NCBI GenBank assembly: GCA_031284605.1
Contig: JAITXV010000130.1
Span: forward strand, 1 to 56,236
Direction: 5' to 3'
DNA length: 56,236 bases
Origin: Acholeplasmatales bacterium
GTDB lineage: Bacteria > Bacillota_I > Bacilli_A > Acholeplasmatales > Acholeplasmataceae
Of this stretch, positions 16,140 to 25,824 are shown piece by piece. The notes below the pieces were generated by a model. That model was not told the DNA's origin. It made no database searches and saw only the letters and a list, made by a program, of their open reading frames with translations. A program made the translations under genes and the position numbers. Each line of letters starts with the position of its first letter. The stretch's first letter is position 1.

Positions 16140-17540
16140 TTAAAATTCAGCGTTTTTAGGAGTTCTAGGGAAAGGTAAAACATCTCTTATATTTTCAACA
16201 CCAGTTAAATACATAATTAATCTTTCAAAACCCATACCAAAACCACTATGTACACAACCACCATATTTTCTCAAATCTAAATACCATTCAAGACCTTTTT
16301 CACTCATATTAAGTTCTTTCATTCTAACAACTAATTTATCGTAGTCTTCTTCTCTTTGAGAACCACCACATAATTCACCACTTCCAGGAACTAATAAATC
16401 AACAGCAGCAACTGTACGATTATCTTTATTTAATTTCATATAAAACGCTTTTATCTCTTTAGGCCAATTAGTAACAAAAACAGGACCATTAAAATGCTTT
16501 TCTGTTAAAAACTTTTCATGTTCTTTTCCAATATCTTCACCATAAGCGGGAACATTTTCAAACTTAACTCCATTTTTTGAAGCTTCATGAATTAACTTAA
16601 TTGCATTATAATGAGTAATTCTAGCAAATGGTTTTTTAAGAATTGCTTCTAATTTTGTAATTAATCCTGGACTTACAAACTTATCAAAAAACTCTAATTC
16701 AGGTCTTAGTTCCTTTAATGAATACTTAACTAAATATTTAAGCATATTTTCCATAATTTTCATATCGCCTTTTAGATCACAAAATGCCATTTCAGGTTCT
16801 ATCATCCAAAATTCAGAAGCATGTGTTAGCGTATTAGAGTTTTCTGCTCTAAATGTAGGACCAAACGTATAAACATTACTAAAAGCTAGAGCGTAGCTTT
16901 CTGCTTCTAATTGACCAGTTACAGCCAAATTTGTTCTTTTTCCAAAGAAATCTTTTGAATAATCTACCTCTTTAGAATCATTATATGGGATTTTGTCTAA
17001 ATCAAATGTCGTAACATTAAACATTTGACCAGCTCCTTCCCCATCATTACTAGTGATTATAGGAGTATGCACATAAACGAAATTTTGTTCTTGAAAAAAT
17101 TTATGTATTGCATAAGCAACTTTACTTCTAACTCTAAAAACAGCGTTAAAAAGATTAGTTCTAACTCTTAAATGAGCAACTTCTCTTAAAAATTCTCTTG
17201 TGTGCCTTTTTGGTTGAATTGGATAGTTTTCAGGAGAATCACCAGCTATTGCTACATTTGTTGCTCTTAATTCATATTTTTGAGCATTCAAAGGAGTTAC
17301 TACTACATTGCCTTCTACTACAACTGCAGCACCAACTCTAATATGGCGTAAAGTTTCAAAATCTGAGTCTTCTTCTGCATATACTACTTGAACATTATCT
17401 AAAGTAGAACCATCATTGATAGTCAAAAATCCAAAAGATTTTTGATCTCTATTTGTTCTAACCCAACCAGATAATACAACTTGTTTATTTTCTAGTTTAA
17501 CGTATTTTGTTTGTAATTCTTTATTAGTTATTTTCATCAT
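16140..17540 (-). CDS. asnS: asparaginyl-tRNA synthetase
   Basis: Class II synthetase charging tRNA-Asn; 466 residues, the usual size. The N-terminal OB-fold anticodon-binding domain (VVLSGWVRTNRDQKSFGFLTINDGS) is followed by the catalytic domain with motif 2 (GPTFRAENSNTLTHASEFWMIEPE) and motif 3 (GFGMGFERLIMYLTG near the C-terminus). The start is one of two consecutive ATG codons lying inside the end of rmuC, so the two are coupled. No T-box leader is seen. Presence of asnS implies direct asparaginylation. Confidence 0.96.
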   Translation of the reverse strand: MMKITNKELQTKYVKLENKQVVLSGWVRTNRDQKSFGFLTINDGSTLDNVQVVYAEEDSDFETLRHIRVGAAVVVEGNVVVTPLNAQKYELRATNVAIAGDSPENYPIQPKRHTREFLREVAHLRVRTNLFNAVFRVRSKVAYAIHKFFQEQNFVYVHTPIITSNDGEGAGQMFNVTTFDLDKIPYNDSKEVDYSKDFFGKRTNLAVTGQLEAESYALAFSNVYTFGPTFRAENSNTLTHASEFWMIEPEMAFCDLKGDMKIMENMLKYLVKYSLKELRPELEFFDKFVSPGLITKLEAILKKPFARITHYNAIKLIHEASKNGVKFENVPAYGEDIGKEHEKFLTEKHFNGPVFVTNWPKEIKAFYMKLNKDNRTVAAVDLLVPGSGELCGGSQREEDYDKLVVRMKELNMSEKGLEWYLDLRKYGGCVHSGFGMGFERLIMYLTGVENIRDVLPFPRTPKNAEF

Positions 17541-18825
17541 CTATTTCCTCTTTATTTTCTAATTCTAATATATTAACATCTTTGATTTTATCAAATTGTT
17601 TTTGAATTTTTATGCTTGTGGTACTTATTTCTTTAGTAGTATCTGAAAGATTATTAACATTAGAAACTAATTTTTCCCATCTTTTACCAAATGCTTCAAA
17701 CTGTTTAGATAATTCATCTAAACTTGTTTTAACAATTTTAGTGTTCTTATTAAGTTCAATATTTCTAGCAGCAGTATTAATTAAGACAGTTACAGCTAAC
17801 AATGTAGTAGGAGATGTAAGCCATACTTTAGAATTATTAGCTTTTTCAACTAATTCAGGAAAATTAGCATTTATTTCCGCAAATATCCCTTCACTTGGTA
17901 TAAACATAAGTGCTAATTCAGCTGTCTTATCTTTTTTAATATATTTTTTAGAAATATCTTTAATATGTTTTTCAATATCTAATTTAAAAGCTTTTCTAAA
18001 ACCTTCTTTTTCTATGTCATTATAAGCGTTATTATACATATTTTGATAATTCTCAAGGGGAAATTTAGAATCAATACATAAATCATTTATAGGAGAAGGA
18101 CAATGAATAACTGCATCTGGAACAACATCACTTCCATCAACTTTATAATCTAATTTAAATTGTTTAGAATATAATTTGTCATTATCTCCATATACAGAAT
18201 TTAATATTTGGTATAAAGCGGTTTCTCCGTAAGTTCCACGTTGTTTTTTATTAGCTAATATGTCTTTTAATGAAACAACATCAGTCCCAAGCTTTTCAAT
18301 ATTTTTTTGTGCAGAATCAATTTTAGTTAACTGTTCAATAACTTTAGTAAAAGTTTCATTTGAATTTTTAAATCCTTCACTTAATTTATCGTCAACTTTT
18401 TTATCAATAGAATCAATTCTTAAATTTATATTTTGAATTAGATTTTCAGATAACTTATTATGCCTTAACGCATTATCTTCAATTATTTTAGAAATACTAT
18501 TATTTAAATAATTAGATATATTATTTTTTAAATCTCCAAATTCTTTTTGATTAAGTGTATTTGCATTATTTATTTTATCAATTAAATTATTAGATAAAAC
18601 AGAAAAATTACTATTGTTTTGAATGTTTGATTTATTGATATCATTAGTGATATCAAGTCTAAAATCAGCTAAGTTTTTACTTAACTTTTCGTTTAATAAA
18701 ACTATTTCTTTAGAATTATCAGAATTGTTTTCATTTTTATTTTTAGTTCTTTTTATAACTATTATTATTAATATAATTGCTGCTAAAAGAACAGCTATTA
18801 ATAGAACTATTATTATATAATCCAT
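17524..18825 (-). CDS. rmuC: DNA recombination protein RmuC family
   Basis: A 433-residue protein from the ATG at 18825; the track's GTG start lies in the ribosome binding site GGGAGG, so the ATG is preferred. An N-terminal membrane helix (about 3-24) is followed by a long coiled coil (about 30-190) and the RmuC nuclease-like core (about 195-395), with GTYGETALYQIL, PDAVIHCP, DSKFPLENY and FIPSEG as hallmark stretches. RmuC is linked to limiting inversions and rearrangements, and its core is related to restriction-nuclease folds. The start codon overlaps the previous stop (TAATG). Confidence 0.93.
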   Translation of the reverse strand: MDYIIIVLLIAVLLAAIILIIIVIKRTKNKNENNSDNSKEIVLLNEKLSKNLADFRLDITNDINKSNIQNNSNFSVLSNNLIDKINNANTLNQKEFGDLKNNISNYLNNSISKIIEDNALRHNKLSENLIQNINLRIDSIDKKVDDKLSEGFKNSNETFTKVIEQLTKIDSAQKNIEKLGTDVVSLKDILANKKQRGTYGETALYQILNSVYGDNDKLYSKQFKLDYKVDGSDVVPDAVIHCPSPINDLCIDSKFPLENYQNMYNNAYNDIEKEGFRKAFKLDIEKHIKDISKKYIKKDKTAELALMFIPSEGIFAEINANFPELVEKANNSKVWLTSPTTLLAVTVLINTAARNIELNKNTKIVKTSLDELSKQFEAFGKRWEKLVSNVNNLSDTTKEISTTSIKIQKQFDKIKDVNILELENKEEIDDENN

Positions 18826-19694
18826 TAAACCTCCCACTTGTCAATATTATTTTTTAAGTAATATACATTTTGTCTACCTGCATCATCAAGTTTAACATAC
18901 AAATACATATAAGTTTGATTTGATAACATCATATCAAACGATGATACAAAAAGACTTGTTTTAGCTATGTTAATTTTTCTATTTTCGTCTTTAGTACTAA
19001 ATATAGCACCCCAAGCTCTTGAAACTAAATCACCACAATAATATTTACTTTTTGTATTAAGAAATATTACAAAATTATATAATCCTTCGTCTTTACTATC
19101 AACAATTCTTTTAGCTTCCGCAGCTGCTGCGGCCTGAGTTTCTGCTGAAGAATTAGTGACTCTCAAACCAGCCCATTCATTAGTATAATACCCGTGATAT
19201 ATAGAAGTATCTCCATATCTTGGATTATTCCAATAATTTCCACTATCAGATGCACCAATATCTGAAAACTTATCATAACCACTGTTTGGGTATAAAATAA
19301 AATCAATAGGAGGTTCATCCTCACCTGAAAAACCAGTAGATTCATAAACAATATTATTTTGGCCTATTAAAGCAGTATGTCCTCCTACATAATAGGAAAA
19401 TATAGCATTCCAAGTTGGATTTTCAGGGTACGGACCATGAAAATTAACAAAAACATCACCAGGTAATCCTAAATATTCTTTATTTCTATTATTAAAAATA
19501 CTCATATCTGGATGCGGATTTTCTTTGTCAACTTCATAATATACTCTAGTATCACTTTCATATACTTTTTTAGCATCTTTAATAAACTCTCTAACATCAT
19601 TTTTTATTTTTAATTGTTCGTGTGTAACCACACCAGTATAAAAAATAAATAAGCTTAGAAAGAGTATTAAATAAACAAATAACACTTTTTTCAT
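18825..19694 (-). CDS. YiiX-like permuted papain-fold hydrolase
   Basis: A 289-residue exported or anchored protein with one N-terminal hydrophobic segment (about 4-22) and no lipobox. LPGDVFVNF, then VGGHTALIG, YEST and finally YYCGDLVSRAWG follow the order of the permuted NlpC/P60 superfamily (YiiX/YaeF, C92), where His comes before Cys. The Cys (about 230) and His (about 100) would be the catalytic pair. Substrates in this family are amides, thioesters or lipid esters; a peptidoglycan substrate is uncertain in a probably wall-poor organism. It lies between jag and rmuC with overlapping starts and stops, so it is in the same transcript. Confidence 0.65.
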   Translation of the reverse strand: MKKVLFVYLILFLSLFIFYTGVVTHEQLKIKNDVREFIKDAKKVYESDTRVYYEVDKENPHPDMSIFNNRNKEYLGLPGDVFVNFHGPYPENPTWNAIFSYYVGGHTALIGQNNIVYESTGFSGEDEPPIDFILYPNSGYDKFSDIGASDSGNYWNNPRYGDTSIYHGYYTNEWAGLRVTNSSAETQAAAAAEAKRIVDSKDEGLYNFVIFLNTKSKYYCGDLVSRAWGAIFSTKDENRKINIAKTSLFVSSFDMMLSNQTYMYLYVKLDDAGRQNVYYLKNNIDKWEV

Positions 19695-20311
19695 TATTTT
19701 TTATAACTTATTACGATTGCTCTATCTTCACCAGTACCAGTTGAATCACTAGAAATTCCTTCAAAATCTGAAAGTCTATTGTGAATAATTAGCCTATCGT
19801 AAGGACTCATAGGGTCTAGTTTAACTGATATCTTGCTTTTAATTACTTCTTTAGCAGTTCTAACAGCCAACATTTCTAATTGTTTCTTTCTATTTTCTTG
19901 ATATCCACCTATATCTAAATTAACTAATAAATTTTCATCACTTCCAGCAAATGTATTTAGATATTGTTTTAATAAATGCTGAATAGATAATAAGTTTTTA
20001 CCATCTTTACCAATTAATAACGGATTTTCTTTAGAAGTAACCCTAAACAATATTTCGTTATCACTAACCATTCTAAATTCCATTTGAACTTTTAAATTAA
20101 AAGCATCAAAAATACCATTAAGATAATTTTTACCTTCTAATGCTAAATTAATACTGCTTGTAGCTTCAAAATGAAGTAAAGATACTCCATTTTCAAGTTT
20201 TTTACCTAATTGACGTAAATTAATTTTATCTTCTGGTAAACCTAACAATTGTGCAGCTTTATCTAATGCTTTACTATCACTTTCCACATAAAATTCTACT
20301 TTTTTACCCAT
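19694..20311 (-). CDS. jag: Jag / SpoIIIJ-associated RNA-binding protein
   Basis: A 205-residue protein from the ATG at 20311; GGAGGTG lies six bases ahead and contains the track's GTG start. Domains in order are Jag-N (KKVEFYVESDSKALDKAAQLLG), a KH domain with NPLLIGKDGKNLLSIQHLL (GXXG loop is GKDG), and R3H (SPYDRLIIHNRLSDFEGI...GEDRAIVI). Jag binds RNA and is genetically linked to the YidC insertase and cell-envelope functions. The start overlaps the end of yidC by eight bases. Confidence 0.93.
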   Translation of the reverse strand: MGKKVEFYVESDSKALDKAAQLLGLPEDKINLRQLGKKLENGVSLLHFEATSSINLALEGKNYLNGIFDAFNLKVQMEFRMVSDNEILFRVTSKENPLLIGKDGKNLLSIQHLLKQYLNTFAGSDENLLVNLDIGGYQENRKKQLEMLAVRTAKEVIKSKISVKLDPMSPYDRLIIHNRLSDFEGISSDSTGTGEDRAIVISYKK

Positions 20312-22046
20312 TGACAACACCTCCACTAATTTTTTGTAATCTCTTTGTCTTAATTTTTCTTAATAAACCATCCCAATATATTCCAACATTACTTGTAAAT
20401 ATTTTAAACCAGCCAAACAATCCTTTTTTAATTTTTGCATTAGCTATAGTTTCTTTCAAATCATATATTTCATTATCTATTTCTTCTATTTCTTTAGATA
20501 AAGTAAATGCTTTATATTGCTCTTTAGTACTACCTTTTCCTAATACTTCTTCTGCTTTGATTTTGTGATATTTTCTATCATTTAAAAACTTCATAAGTAA
20601 ATTTTGAGCTATAGAATAAATATTACCTATTATCCAATAAAATCCTAACGCATTATTATTAGTAAATGACATATATATCATCATAATACTCATAACTACA
20701 ATCATAGTTTTACCCATATTAGCCATCGGATTAGGAGTACCACTCTTTTGAGTTTGTTGAGTTTTATGATGAGCTTGAGTTTTCTTAATATATCTAGGTT
20801 TTCTTTGACCAATAAGCATTAAAGCTATATAAGTAATAGCCATAATAGCTACTAAGAATATATGACCAAATGACCATTGAGAATTACCTATGTTTAAATC
20901 TATTCCAAATAGAAAATGATTTTTAACACCAGCACTAAATTGACCACCTGCAACACCTATTCTTCTTACTACTTGCCACATAGCACTAAATATTGGTAAT
21001 TGAACAAGCATTAACAAACAACCTGTCATCTTAATTCCGTGCTTTTTATACAATTGCATCATCTCTGCTTGTTTAGCTTGAGCAGCTTGAGGGTCTTTTC
21101 TATTTTGATATTTTAATTCTAATTTTTGAATATCTGGTTGAGCTAAGCTCATTTTAAAACTCATATTATTAGAATTAGCGTATACTGGCCAAGCTATTGT
21201 TCTAACTATTATTGTTAATAATATAATACCTAATGCAAATATATCACCTAAACTAAACACACTCATAAGAAACGCAAAAGGAGCGATTAATATAGTATCA
21301 AACCAAGGAGATCCATGACCAAAATATATAGGTTCTTCACCACCTGCATTATACACGCTAAGAGATACATTTTGGTTATTATCACTTTCTAATTCGTGTA
21401 AACTATATACATATGTAGAACTTCCACCTCTTAAAATTGTTTTTAGTGGGTCACTAGGGTTCGAATTTTTACTTATATCTTTATTTACACTCATTGTTTG
21501 TTTATTGTAAGGCATAGAAGGTACACTTAAATGTCCTTTATCGTCTTTAGTATAACCTTCAATAAAACCATTAGAATAAATTATATAAAAATTAAGGTCT
21601 TCTGCACTTAGTCCTTCAAAATCAAATTCAACGCCTCTTACTTGAGTATATTTATTTTTATTAAGAAGACCATTAAATATAACTGGTGTAGCATCTCCTT
21701 TGCTAGTGTCTGTGTATCCACCATCTATTTTTAAATATTTAATAGAAGTAGTTAATTTAGAATTAGAACTTGTTACATTTAATATCCATACATTGCCATG
21801 TAATAGTTCTGATGTTAGCTTGTAATCATTTACTATAGCTGGGGCTTGCGCATTATTATATAAATAATATACATCTATATCATTAGTAGATAAAGTTGAA
21901 CTACTATCTTTTACCAAAGAAGTAACCTCTTTAGGTCTTACTATAATAGAACTAGGCTCTACGGTTTTTGAACAACTTGTAAGTACTAAAAACCCACATA
22001 CCAATATAACAAACAATACTATATACTTAAAATTCTTTTTAATCAT
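20304..22046 (-). CDS. yidC: membrane protein insertase YidC/OxaA
   Basis: Inserts membrane proteins, alone or with SecYEG. The start is the ATG at 22046 behind AAAGGAG, giving 580 residues; the track's earlier TTG lies inside rnpA. The N-terminus is a lipoprotein signal (FLVLTSCS), followed by an about 220-residue extracytoplasmic domain rich in Ser, Asn and Thr, then the conserved core with five membrane helices (IILLTIIVRTIAWPVY, QLPIFSAMWQVVRR) and a charged C-terminal tail. Gram-positive YidC proteins are usually 250-300 residues, so the extracytoplasmic domain is unusual. The start overlaps the rnpA stop. Confidence 0.95.
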   Translation of the reverse strand: MIKKNFKYIVLFVILVCGFLVLTSCSKTVEPSSIIVRPKEVTSLVKDSSSTLSTNDIDVYYLYNNAQAPAIVNDYKLTSELLHGNVWILNVTSSNSKLTTSIKYLKIDGGYTDTSKGDATPVIFNGLLNKNKYTQVRGVEFDFEGLSAEDLNFYIIYSNGFIEGYTKDDKGHLSVPSMPYNKQTMSVNKDISKNSNPSDPLKTILRGGSSTYVYSLHELESDNNQNVSLSVYNAGGEEPIYFGHGSPWFDTILIAPFAFLMSVFSLGDIFALGIILLTIIVRTIAWPVYANSNNMSFKMSLAQPDIQKLELKYQNRKDPQAAQAKQAEMMQLYKKHGIKMTGCLLMLVQLPIFSAMWQVVRRIGVAGGQFSAGVKNHFLFGIDLNIGNSQWSFGHIFLVAIMAITYIALMLIGQRKPRYIKKTQAHHKTQQTQKSGTPNPMANMGKTMIVVMSIMMIYMSFTNNNALGFYWIIGNIYSIAQNLLMKFLNDRKYHKIKAEEVLGKGSTKEQYKAFTLSKEIEEIDNEIYDLKETIANAKIKKGLFGWFKIFTSNVGIYWDGLLRKIKTKRLQKISGGVVNG

Positions 22047-22392
22047 TATTTTCTCCTTTTTTGACAATAATTTTGGTTTTTTTAAACAAGGTAAACAGTT
22101 CTTGTTTCATTTCTTCATAAGTTAAATTTCTAGAATCAGGTTTTATTACTACCACAAAATCTTTTTTATCTAACTCTTCTTTATAAAAGTTAATTATTTC
22201 TCTAACTCTTCTTTTACAAAGATTTCTTTTAACTGCATTTCCATATTTTTTACCTATAGATAAACAAAACCTAAAATGCACTAAACAAGGTTCCCCAACG
22301 TATACTACGAAGTTAGAAGAACCTTTACTTACTCTTTTCTTAAAGATTTGATCTATTTCTTTTATTTTTTTTAAATGATAAGTTTTATTCAT
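22039..22392 (-). CDS. rnpA: ribonuclease P protein component
   Basis: A 117-residue basic protein that assists the RNase P RNA in maturing the 5' ends of tRNAs. The characteristic stretch KKYGNAVKRNLCKRRVREIINFY, equivalent to the RNR motif K.G.AV.RN..KR..R, is visible at about 48-70. It begins with LKKIKEIDQIFKK, normal for the family. It lies between rpmH and yidC in the conserved order. Confidence 0.95.
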   Translation of the reverse strand: MNKTYHLKKIKEIDQIFKKRVSKGSSNFVVYVGEPCLVHFRFCLSIGKKYGNAVKRNLCKRRVREIINFYKEELDKKDFVVVIKPDSRNLTYEEMKQELFTLFKKTKIIVKKGENND

Positions 22393-22403
22393 TTTTTTCT
22401 AAT

Positions 22404-22465
22404 AAAAAAACTACCCATACAAAAAATGAAGTTTGTTTCATTATAATATTTGTTCGGGTAGTTTC
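22404..22465 (-). terminator. terminator/attenuator between rpmH and rnpA
   Basis: On the minus strand GAAACTACCC pairs with GGGTAGTTT, followed by T7. It lies between rpmH and rnpA and probably reduces read-through so that L34 is made in excess over RnpA. A smaller nested hairpin (ATGAAACAAACTTCAT) sits in the loop. Confidence 0.8.
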
Positions 22466-22482
22466 AAGTATCAAATATTTAA

Positions 22483-22623
22483 TTATACAGTTAATTGAGC
22501 TCTTCCTTTAGCTCTTCTAGCTGCTAAGACTTTTCTTCCATTTGCAGTAGACATTCTTTCTCTAAAACCATGAGTTCTTACTCTTTTGATTTTACTTGGT
22601 TGATACGTTCTCTTCATTGCCAT
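22483..22623 (-). CDS. rpmH: 50S ribosomal protein L34
   Basis: A short ORF missing from the track. [22 protein letters not shown]...[18 protein letters not shown] is an unmistakable L34. Two ATGs (MAMKRTYQ) are possible; the first is eight bases from the site GGAAGGTG and is taken here, giving 46 residues, while starting at the second would give the common 44. L34 is part of the large ribosomal subunit. In many Bacilli it lies directly divergent from dnaA; here dnaA is about 17 kb away. Confidence 0.97.
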   Translation of the reverse strand: MAMKRTYQPSKIKRVRTHGFRERMSTANGRKVLAARRAKGRAQLTV

Positions 22624-22757
22624 GTGGCGTTCACCTTCCTTTTATTTATTAAAATCTAAATTATTATATAATTTTTATGAGAATTTGTCAAATGATATTG
22701 TTTTTATTATCTATGTTTTGTTAAAATTAGATTTAAATGACTAAAAATTAATAAATT

Positions 22758-23744
22758 TTAGAATAATCCACCATAATTTAATAGTGTACTTAAATCAACA
22801 AATAGTAACATAATTTTAGGGTAATATTCAGAAGTTATCATTTGGGTAACTTCTTCAATTGTTTTTGTAGGATAATCAGAATCTTTATAGCTAACTTTTT
22901 GATTGTCATAATTAACCAAAAAAGATACTTCTGTATCTAAAGATAAACCTTGTGCAGTAAGAATACCTTCTAAGTCTATCCTTGAAAATTTATAATCTTT
23001 TAAAACATAAAAACTAACTTTACCATTTTCTAAAGTTGCTTCGTCAGAAGAAACATATTCTTCATTTACATTATAAGAATAAACCGATGAAGAACCATCT
23101 AAAGAACTTGTTTCATTAGTAAAATACTTATAAAATTCACTTAAAAATTCATCTTTGTTATCGTCTGTTACTACAGGCAACAAAAATTCACTATTAGTTA
23201 AAGAAACTAAATAATCATATAAACTTTCAGGTGCGTTTTCTTTTAGTGATTCATCTGAAAGTTTAAACTTATCTTCAAATTTAGCACTACTTTTTTCTTT
23301 AGAAACTACTAAGTTATAATCTAAATAATAAAGACCTTTTGAAAAATTAATAATTACATCAAATTTAATAATATCAATTGTGATTTCTGAGACAACTATA
23401 TTAGGAAGTAATGCAATTCCTGTAGGAACTTTTACACCTTTAATTTTTAATTGCCCTTTAGACTCTACTTTTATTGCATTTAACTTGTTATTTTCATAAC
23501 CTGCTGTTAAAGTAGCACTTATATCTTCTGTTACACTATCAAGACTAACAGTATCAACGCTGTATTCACCAGAAGTACCTTTTATAGATACATCTATTTT
23601 TTTAATATCTTTTAGCGAATCAAGATTCTTTAGAGTTTCAAATATAACGCTAGAAGGCTCTTCATTTTTATGTGGATCTTTTTTACAAGAAACTAATACT
23701 AATACTAATAATACACTAAACAATAATACAATAATTTTTTTCAT
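22758..23744 (-). CDS. lipoprotein of unknown function
   Basis: A 328-residue protein with a typical lipoprotein signal (VLVLVSCKK, Cys 20). The mature part is rich in Ser, Lys and Val and looks like repeated beta strands (DTVSLDSVTEDISATLTAGYENNK, FDVIINFSKGLYYLDYNLV). No family recognised. It is divergently transcribed from the surface protein gene at 23889, with 144 bp between them. It probably faces the outside of the membrane. Confidence 0.75.
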   Translation of the reverse strand: MKKIIVLLFSVLLVLVLVSCKKDPHKNEEPSSVIFETLKNLDSLKDIKKIDVSIKGTSGEYSVDTVSLDSVTEDISATLTAGYENNKLNAIKVESKGQLKIKGVKVPTGIALLPNIVVSEITIDIIKFDVIINFSKGLYYLDYNLVVSKEKSSAKFEDKFKLSDESLKENAPESLYDYLVSLTNSEFLLPVVTDDNKDEFLSEFYKYFTNETSSLDGSSSVYSYNVNEEYVSSDEATLENGKVSFYVLKDYKFSRIDLEGILTAQGLSLDTEVSFLVNYDNQKVSYKDSDYPTKTIEEVTQMITSEYYPKIMLLFVDLSTLLNYGGLF

Positions 23745-23888
23745 TCATTATTCTCCTTATTTACTATCTATATTTAATTATACCATACAATTATAATAAC
23801 CTTTTTACACTACTTAAATATTATAAAAAATAAAAAAAGTAATTTTTAGTCCATTTTACTATTATATATAATAGGAGGGATATAAAAT

Positions 23889-25484
23889 ATGAAAAAAATA
23901 ATGTTTATATTTGTTGTAGTTTTTTTAGGATTTTTAGTAGTTAATAATAAGAGTTATGTAAAAGGTAATACTCAAAACAATTATCCAATTGGAGTAAATT
24001 ACTTTGATATTAAAGATTTAGTACAAAACATAGGTGATCAAACTGCTTTAGTAAGCAAGGCTATTAAAGTTAAGCCAGAAATTGAATACACTTTTGTTAT
24101 GGGACAAAATGTATTAAATGAGGTTTGTTTTAGAGAGGATGAACCAGCGTATATAGTATATAGTGATAATAACATCACAAAAAGGTTGATTTTAGACCAT
24201 AGGGCACCCTATGAACAAGATCCAATAACTATGCAATATAGTTATATGTATTATAGAACTTTAGTATTTACTAGTAATCTAATAACTATTACAGAATTGC
24301 CAGTAGGCAATATGAAAAAGAATGAGATAATGTTGTATGAAGGAAGCATATCTTTATTTACTAAATTTGAGCCTTATGTTGGTGACAAAGGAATTACAAC
24401 CGACATAGTAATTGAAGCTTCTTGTGAGAAACTTTTAAGTGTTAATGAAATAGCTAATCACTTAAAAACTTATTATTTATCTAATCCTATTAGTAGTACC
24501 TACAAAGTAGCAAGAGATGAATACACTTCACACTACACTAATATAGGTGTACATAATATTTTATATTACATTTATACTAATTTAAAAACAATTAGTTTCA
24601 ATGTTAAAGTAAATGTAATAGATACTGTTTCACCAACAATATTTGGTCTTGATGAATTAACTTTTATGGATACAGACATAGTTGATGACAATAAAATATT
24701 AGAACAATTTGTAATAACTGACAATTATGATGAAAATGTTGATGTAATTGTAGAACACGTTAACACAAATAAAGTTAAAATAAAAGCAACAGATTCTAGT
24801 GGAAATAGCACTTTAAAAGATGTTGGTATTTCTTATATTAGTATACCTACTAATTCGCTTATTATAGGTCCTGCAGTTATCCATTTAACTACCGCAGATT
24901 ATCCATTAACATCTATGCAAATATTGTCTTTATATAGTAAAAATACATCACTAGGTATAAATATTTTTTCTATAAACAACAACTTTAACAATACTACCTA
25001 TGGATATAATCGTAATGAAGGTAGTTATAGTTATGGTATTGATGTTGGGTATAAAAGCGGAGTAAATAATCTTTATGAAACCTATGTTGTTTTAATAATA
25101 GTTTCGGATATTAAATATCCAACAGTAGTTGTTGATAACTTAACTATGCAAGTAAGCAATAAAAAAAGTAAATCACCTGAAGAAATAAGGGATTGGATAA
25201 TTAACAATTTAAAAGAGAAGACAGTTAATTTAAGAAACGTTAATATAGAACACAATGAATATATAGGAAATGAAAAGAAAGCAGGAGATTATAATGTCTT
25301 TTATTCTTATATGGATAATAATGAACTAAAAGTAGCTAAAGCTACTATTAGTGTAAGTGGAAATAGTGGTAATAATATTGTAACTATTATAGCAGTTGTA
25401 AGTGCGACTGTTTTAATAGGAGGATTAGCTACGTTTTTTATTCTAAAAACAGGAAGAAAGAAGAGAGTAATAATTAAAAAATAA
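23889..25484 (+). CDS. surface protein with Ig-like domain and C-terminal membrane anchor
   Basis: A 531-residue protein with a signal peptide (about 1-23), a large beta-rich extracellular part and a C-terminal membrane helix (about 497-520) ending in a basic tail GRKKRVIIKK. At about 235-320, DTVSPTIFGLDEL...FVITDNYDENVDV...VKIKATDSSGNS is a typical DUF5011/HYR-like Ig fold. No LPXTG is present, consistent with anchoring in the membrane instead of cell wall. Site TAGGAGGG precedes the ATG and a strong terminator follows. The remaining region is not recognised. Confidence 0.8.
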   Translation: MKKIMFIFVVVFLGFLVVNNKSYVKGNTQNNYPIGVNYFDIKDLVQNIGDQTALVSKAIKVKPEIEYTFVMGQNVLNEVCFREDEPAYIVYSDNNITKRLILDHRAPYEQDPITMQYSYMYYRTLVFTSNLITITELPVGNMKKNEIMLYEGSISLFTKFEPYVGDKGITTDIVIEASCEKLLSVNEIANHLKTYYLSNPISSTYKVARDEYTSHYTNIGVHNILYYIYTNLKTISFNVKVNVIDTVSPTIFGLDELTFMDTDIVDDNKILEQFVITDNYDENVDVIVEHVNTNKVKIKATDSSGNSTLKDVGISYISIPTNSLIIGPAVIHLTTADYPLTSMQILSLYSKNTSLGINIFSINNNFNNTTYGYNRNEGSYSYGIDVGYKSGVNNLYETYVVLIIVSDIKYPTVVVDNLTMQVSNKKSKSPEEIRDWIINNLKEKTVNLRNVNIEHNEYIGNEKKAGDYNVFYSYMDNNELKVAKATISVSGNSGNNIVTIIAVVSATVLIGGLATFFILKTGRKKRVIIKK

Positions 25485-25487
25485 AAC

Positions 25488-25533
25488 AAAAAGAGGCTAA
25501 AAACTTGTTATTAAGTTTTAGCCTCTTTTTTAA
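25488..25533 (+). terminator. intrinsic terminator
   Basis: AAAAAGAGGCTAAAA pairs with TTTTAGCCTCTTTTT around a short loop, ending in a T-run. It closes the surface protein gene at 23889. The next about 290 bases hold no supported gene, only a TATGATATAAT promoter-like motif around 25711. Confidence 0.9.
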
Positions 25534-25824
25534 TATAGTAAAAGAAAGGGTAACAAGGTCTTCATTATTAAGATAAAACAAATATATACAAAAATATAAA
25601 CTACAAAACAATATATAATTAAGGTAAAACAACAAGTATTTAAAATTAAATAACATTTTATAAATTCAATATTCAAATTAAGTATATCATAAACTCATAA
25701 AGCATATTTTATGATATAATAAAGTTGTTATTAAGTTGTCACATAATTTTTGATGTGTAACTTACAGCATATAATTAAGAAGAAAAAATATATTTAGTAA
25801 TATCTAAAAACAAGGGGATAATGA

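Noticed and set aside
17612-18025. 137-residue plus-strand ORF
   Set aside because: Antisense shadow of rmuC; leucine-rich by reverse translation and without a start signal.
17541-18825. T-box leader before asnS
   Set aside because: asnS starts inside rmuC, leaving no leader, and no T-box core sequence was found.
25474-25656. 60-residue minus-strand ORF
   Set aside because: Runs across the terminator behind the surface protein gene and has no ribosome binding site; composition is that of AT-rich non-coding DNA.
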